This document shows positions 62,583-64,000 of a stretch of DNA of 64,000 nt, in pieces. The DNA lies in assembly GCF_006170445.1 (NCBI RefSeq), contig NZ_VCNA01000001.1, forward strand, positions 434,001 through 498,000, read 5' to 3'. Origin of the DNA: Brevibacillus dissolubilis. GTDB lineage: Bacteria > Bacillota > Bacilli > Brevibacillales > Brevibacillaceae. Positions within the stretch are counted from its first letter, which is position 1. Each line of letters opens with the position of its first letter. The notes under the pieces are model-generated. The model did not search any database. It saw only the letters and a list, made by a program, of their open reading frames with translations, and was not told the origin of the DNA. Position numbers and translations under genes: made by a program.

Positions 62583-62611
62583 TTGCCAATCACTGTCCAA
62601 CTCCTTATAAT
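62583..62611 (+). promoter_or_regulatory. Near-consensus sigma-A promoter of the RBBP9-type hydrolase gene
   Basis: TTGCCA (62583-62588), 17-base spacer, TATAAT (62606-62611). The start codon is 40 bp downstream with a GGAGG site. Confidence 0.8.
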
Positions 62612-62650
62612 GTAGGCAACATATTGACTTATTCAGGAGGTCAGCCATAC

Positions 62651-63214
62651 ATGGAAAAACAAAGCTTGTTGCTCCTCCACGGTCTGGGTGGAAGCGGCCC
62701 ACAGCATTGGCAGTCGTGGTTAGCGGTAGAATTGAGACAAAAGGGGCTGGATGTCCACTATCCTACCTTTACAGACTTTGATACACCACAAAAGGATGTC
62801 TGGCTGCAGGAGCTTGCCGCTGCGATGGAACAGATCCCGGCTGATCATCAGGTCACCGTGGTTACGCACAGCTGCGGCTGTCTGCTCTGGCTGCATCATG
62901 CCGCGACAGGGCCTGCGCGGATCGTACAGCGGGCGATTCTGGTCGCACCTCCTGCCCCTTCGCTGGTGATTCCGGAAGCGGCGAGCTTCTCCCCGGTACC
63001 GTTGGTGGAGGCTGATCTGAAACAGGCTTCTCACGAGACCTTGTTCGTGATGTCGTCAGATGATCCGTATTGCAGTCTGGAGGAGGCGACCCATTATATG
63101 CAGTTGGGCGCGCCTGCTGTGGTATTTCCGAACATGGGGCATATCAATACCGCGTCTGGGCATGGAGAGTGGTCTTGGATATTGGAGCAGTGCTTGCGAA
63201 AAGGAGTTATGTAG
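62651..63214 (+). CDS. RBBP9/YdeN-family serine hydrolase
   Basis: The 187-aa protein starts LLLLHGLGGSGPQHWQSWL, typical of the RBBP9/YdeN (DUF1234-like) alpha/beta hydrolases. The nucleophile Ser lies in VVTHSCGCLLW, the acid in SSDDPYC and the His in NMGHINTASGHGEW, so the triad is complete. The elbow reads THSCG rather than the common GHSLG, a conservative variant. No signal peptide: a cytoplasmic esterase-like enzyme of unknown substrate. The ATG at 62651 is chosen because AGGAGG is ten bases upstream and a near-consensus promoter lies at 62583-62611; the longer open frame from 62315 is not coding and overlaps the divergent gene. Confidence 0.9.
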   Translation: MEKQSLLLLHGLGGSGPQHWQSWLAVELRQKGLDVHYPTFTDFDTPQKDVWLQELAAAMEQIPADHQVTVVTHSCGCLLWLHHAATGPARIVQRAILVAPPAPSLVIPEAASFSPVPLVEADLKQASHETLFVMSSDDPYCSLEEATHYMQLGAPAVVFPNMGHINTASGHGEWSWILEQCLRKGVM

Positions 63215-63282
63215 TCGGTCTGCGGACTGTACCTGCCCGCTCCCGTCAGCAGACTCGTCACAGGACGTATATGTAAGAAAAA

Positions 63283-63348
63283 AACCGCTCTTATTGTGGC
63301 ACCCTCCCTGTTGTTGAGAAAGGGCGGGCGTTCGCAGTAAGAGCGGTT
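63283..63348. terminator. Bidirectional branched terminator between hydrolase and catalase genes
   Basis: AACCGCTCTTA (63283-63293) pairs with TAAGAGCGGTT (63338-63348), with a smaller C/G-rich hairpin in the 44-nt loop. The minus strand continues with T7, the plus strand with ATTTT. Confidence 0.78.
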
Positions 63349-63443
63349 ATTTTAGGTTGTCCGGTTTATCGATGCTTGTCCGGTTATGTACCTACTTCAT
63401 TCGGTATTACAGGTATCGTATTACGGTAAATTCTGTTCGCCGA

Positions 63444-64000
63444 TTAATAGCCATCTGTTTGATGGCCCATCTGATCCACTTGATTTGCCACCTGTTGTGC
63501 AGCGCGAAAGACACGCCCAGGGTTTTTGGGAGCTTTGGCAAGACCCTCTGACACTCGGCGGCCATAGTCAGGGTCGGCTTGGGTGAAGTAGCTGATCATC
63601 TTTTCTTGGATTGCCGGAGCACAGACACTGAGGACGCCTACCAGGTTGGAGATCAGCTCGTCACGCTCGGTATCATCAAACGCGCGGTAAGTCTCCCCTG
63701 CCTGCTTGAAATCGTTGGGGCGGTCGATCTTCTCACGCACGAGCTTGGCGTTGTAGTGCGGCTCATGTGGTTCACCCGATTTTGGCGCTTCGCGAAGTCC
63801 GTCGATGGTGGATGGTTCGTAGTTGACGTGCGGGTTCTGACCTGGGGCACGATCCACATTGTACTCCATCTGACCGCCGCGCTGGTTGGTCGCCACGTGT
63901 TTTTTCGGGGCGTTGATCGGGAGTTGCAGGTAGTTGGTACCTACACGGTAGCGTTGGGTATCGGAGTAGGAGAAGGTACGGCCTTGAAGCAGCTTGTCAT
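63444..64000 (-). CDS. katA: Catalase, C-terminal part; 5' end lies outside the window
   Basis: About 184 C-terminal residues are visible. They begin [20 protein letters not shown], which contains the proximal haem-ligand signature R-x-F-x-Y-x-D (Tyr is the iron ligand). [14 protein letters not shown] and [20 protein letters not shown] follow, then the helical C-terminal domain to [14 protein letters not shown]-like end. This is a monofunctional haem catalase of the small-subunit KatA type, which dismutates hydrogen peroxide in the cytoplasm. The catalytic His and Asn lie outside the window. The reading frame is open to the edge, and a terminator lies downstream at 63283-63348. Confidence 0.93.
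   Translation of the reverse strand, partial: DKLLQGRTFSYSDTQRYRVGTNYLQLPINAPKKHVATNQRGGQMEYNVDRAPGQNPHVNYEPSTIDGLREAPKSGEPHEPHYNAKLVREKIDRPNDFKQAGETYRAFDDTERDELISNLVGVLSVCAPAIQEKMISYFTQADPDYGRRVSEGLAKAPKNPGRVFRAAQQVANQVDQMGHQTDGY

Overview
The window looks like chromosomal DNA of a Bacillales-type Firmicute. Ribosome binding sites are strong AAGGAGG-like sites, sigma-A-like promoters and U-tract terminators are common, a CcpA cre site matches its consensus perfectly, an intracellular subtilisin carries the LIPY pro-motif, and DUF3231 and CBO0543-type proteins are present. The NRPS-rich, moderately GC-rich backbone would fit a Tumebacillus, Brevibacillus or Paenibacillus relative. No 16S or other genus marker is present, so the genus is a guess.

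Left part (1-15.1 kb). A metallophosphoesterase and a very long GMC oxidoreductase/alpha-beta hydrolase fusion (cut by the window edge) form a minus-strand operon behind a good promoter. Next come a LysE-type exporter, an AT-rich LRAT-domain gene with a coiled-coil N-terminus, and a protein built from two tandem copies of a DUF5071-like unit. Then follow a secreted PHB-depolymerase-type esterase under a promoter with a perfect cre site, a lipoprotein, an OsmC protein, and two secreted proteins (one His-rich with internal repeats, one with WG-like repeats).

Middle (15.3-22.9 kb). An AT-rich 1,406-aa NACHT NTPase with a C-terminal PD-(D/E)xK nuclease domain is a likely acquired anti-phage gene. 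It is followed by an SPFH/prohibitin protein, an intracellular serine protease with a decayed fragment of a second copy just downstream, and a secreted endonuclease I.

Biosynthetic region (23.2-59.9 kb). One 30.4-kb gene encodes a 10,125-aa, eight-module NRPS: Cs-A-T-E / C-A-T / C-A-T / C-A-T-E / C-A-T / C-A-T / C-A-T-E / C-A-T-TE. By-eye specificity codes suggest acyl-D-X1-Ile-Ser-D-Asn-Thr-(Ile/Val)-D-X7-X8, probably a lipo-octapeptide. About 2-6 kb upstream of its start, on the same strand, lies a trio resembling PksE (AT plus FMN enoyl reductase), AcpK (donor ACP) and PksF (decarboxylating KS with Ser replacing Cys). In bacillaene-type clusters these feed beta-branching, but no HMG-CoA-synthase-like or enoyl-CoA-hydratase-like gene is present here. 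The trio might instead supply or tailor an acyl group for the NRPS starter C domain; that is inference. The AT-ER gene has a leader of about 230 nt with a terminator-like hairpin and a possible leader peptide, suggesting attenuation. A membrane protein and a tyrosine phosphatase sit between NRPS and trio as separate transcription units. No MbtH, PPTase, exporter or regulator gene for the cluster is visible in the window.

Right part (60-64 kb). This holds a DUF3231 protein, an HD-domain phosphohydrolase, a second CBO0543-type membrane protein, an RBBP9/YdeN-type hydrolase behind a near-consensus promoter, and the C-terminal part of a catalase cut by the window edge.
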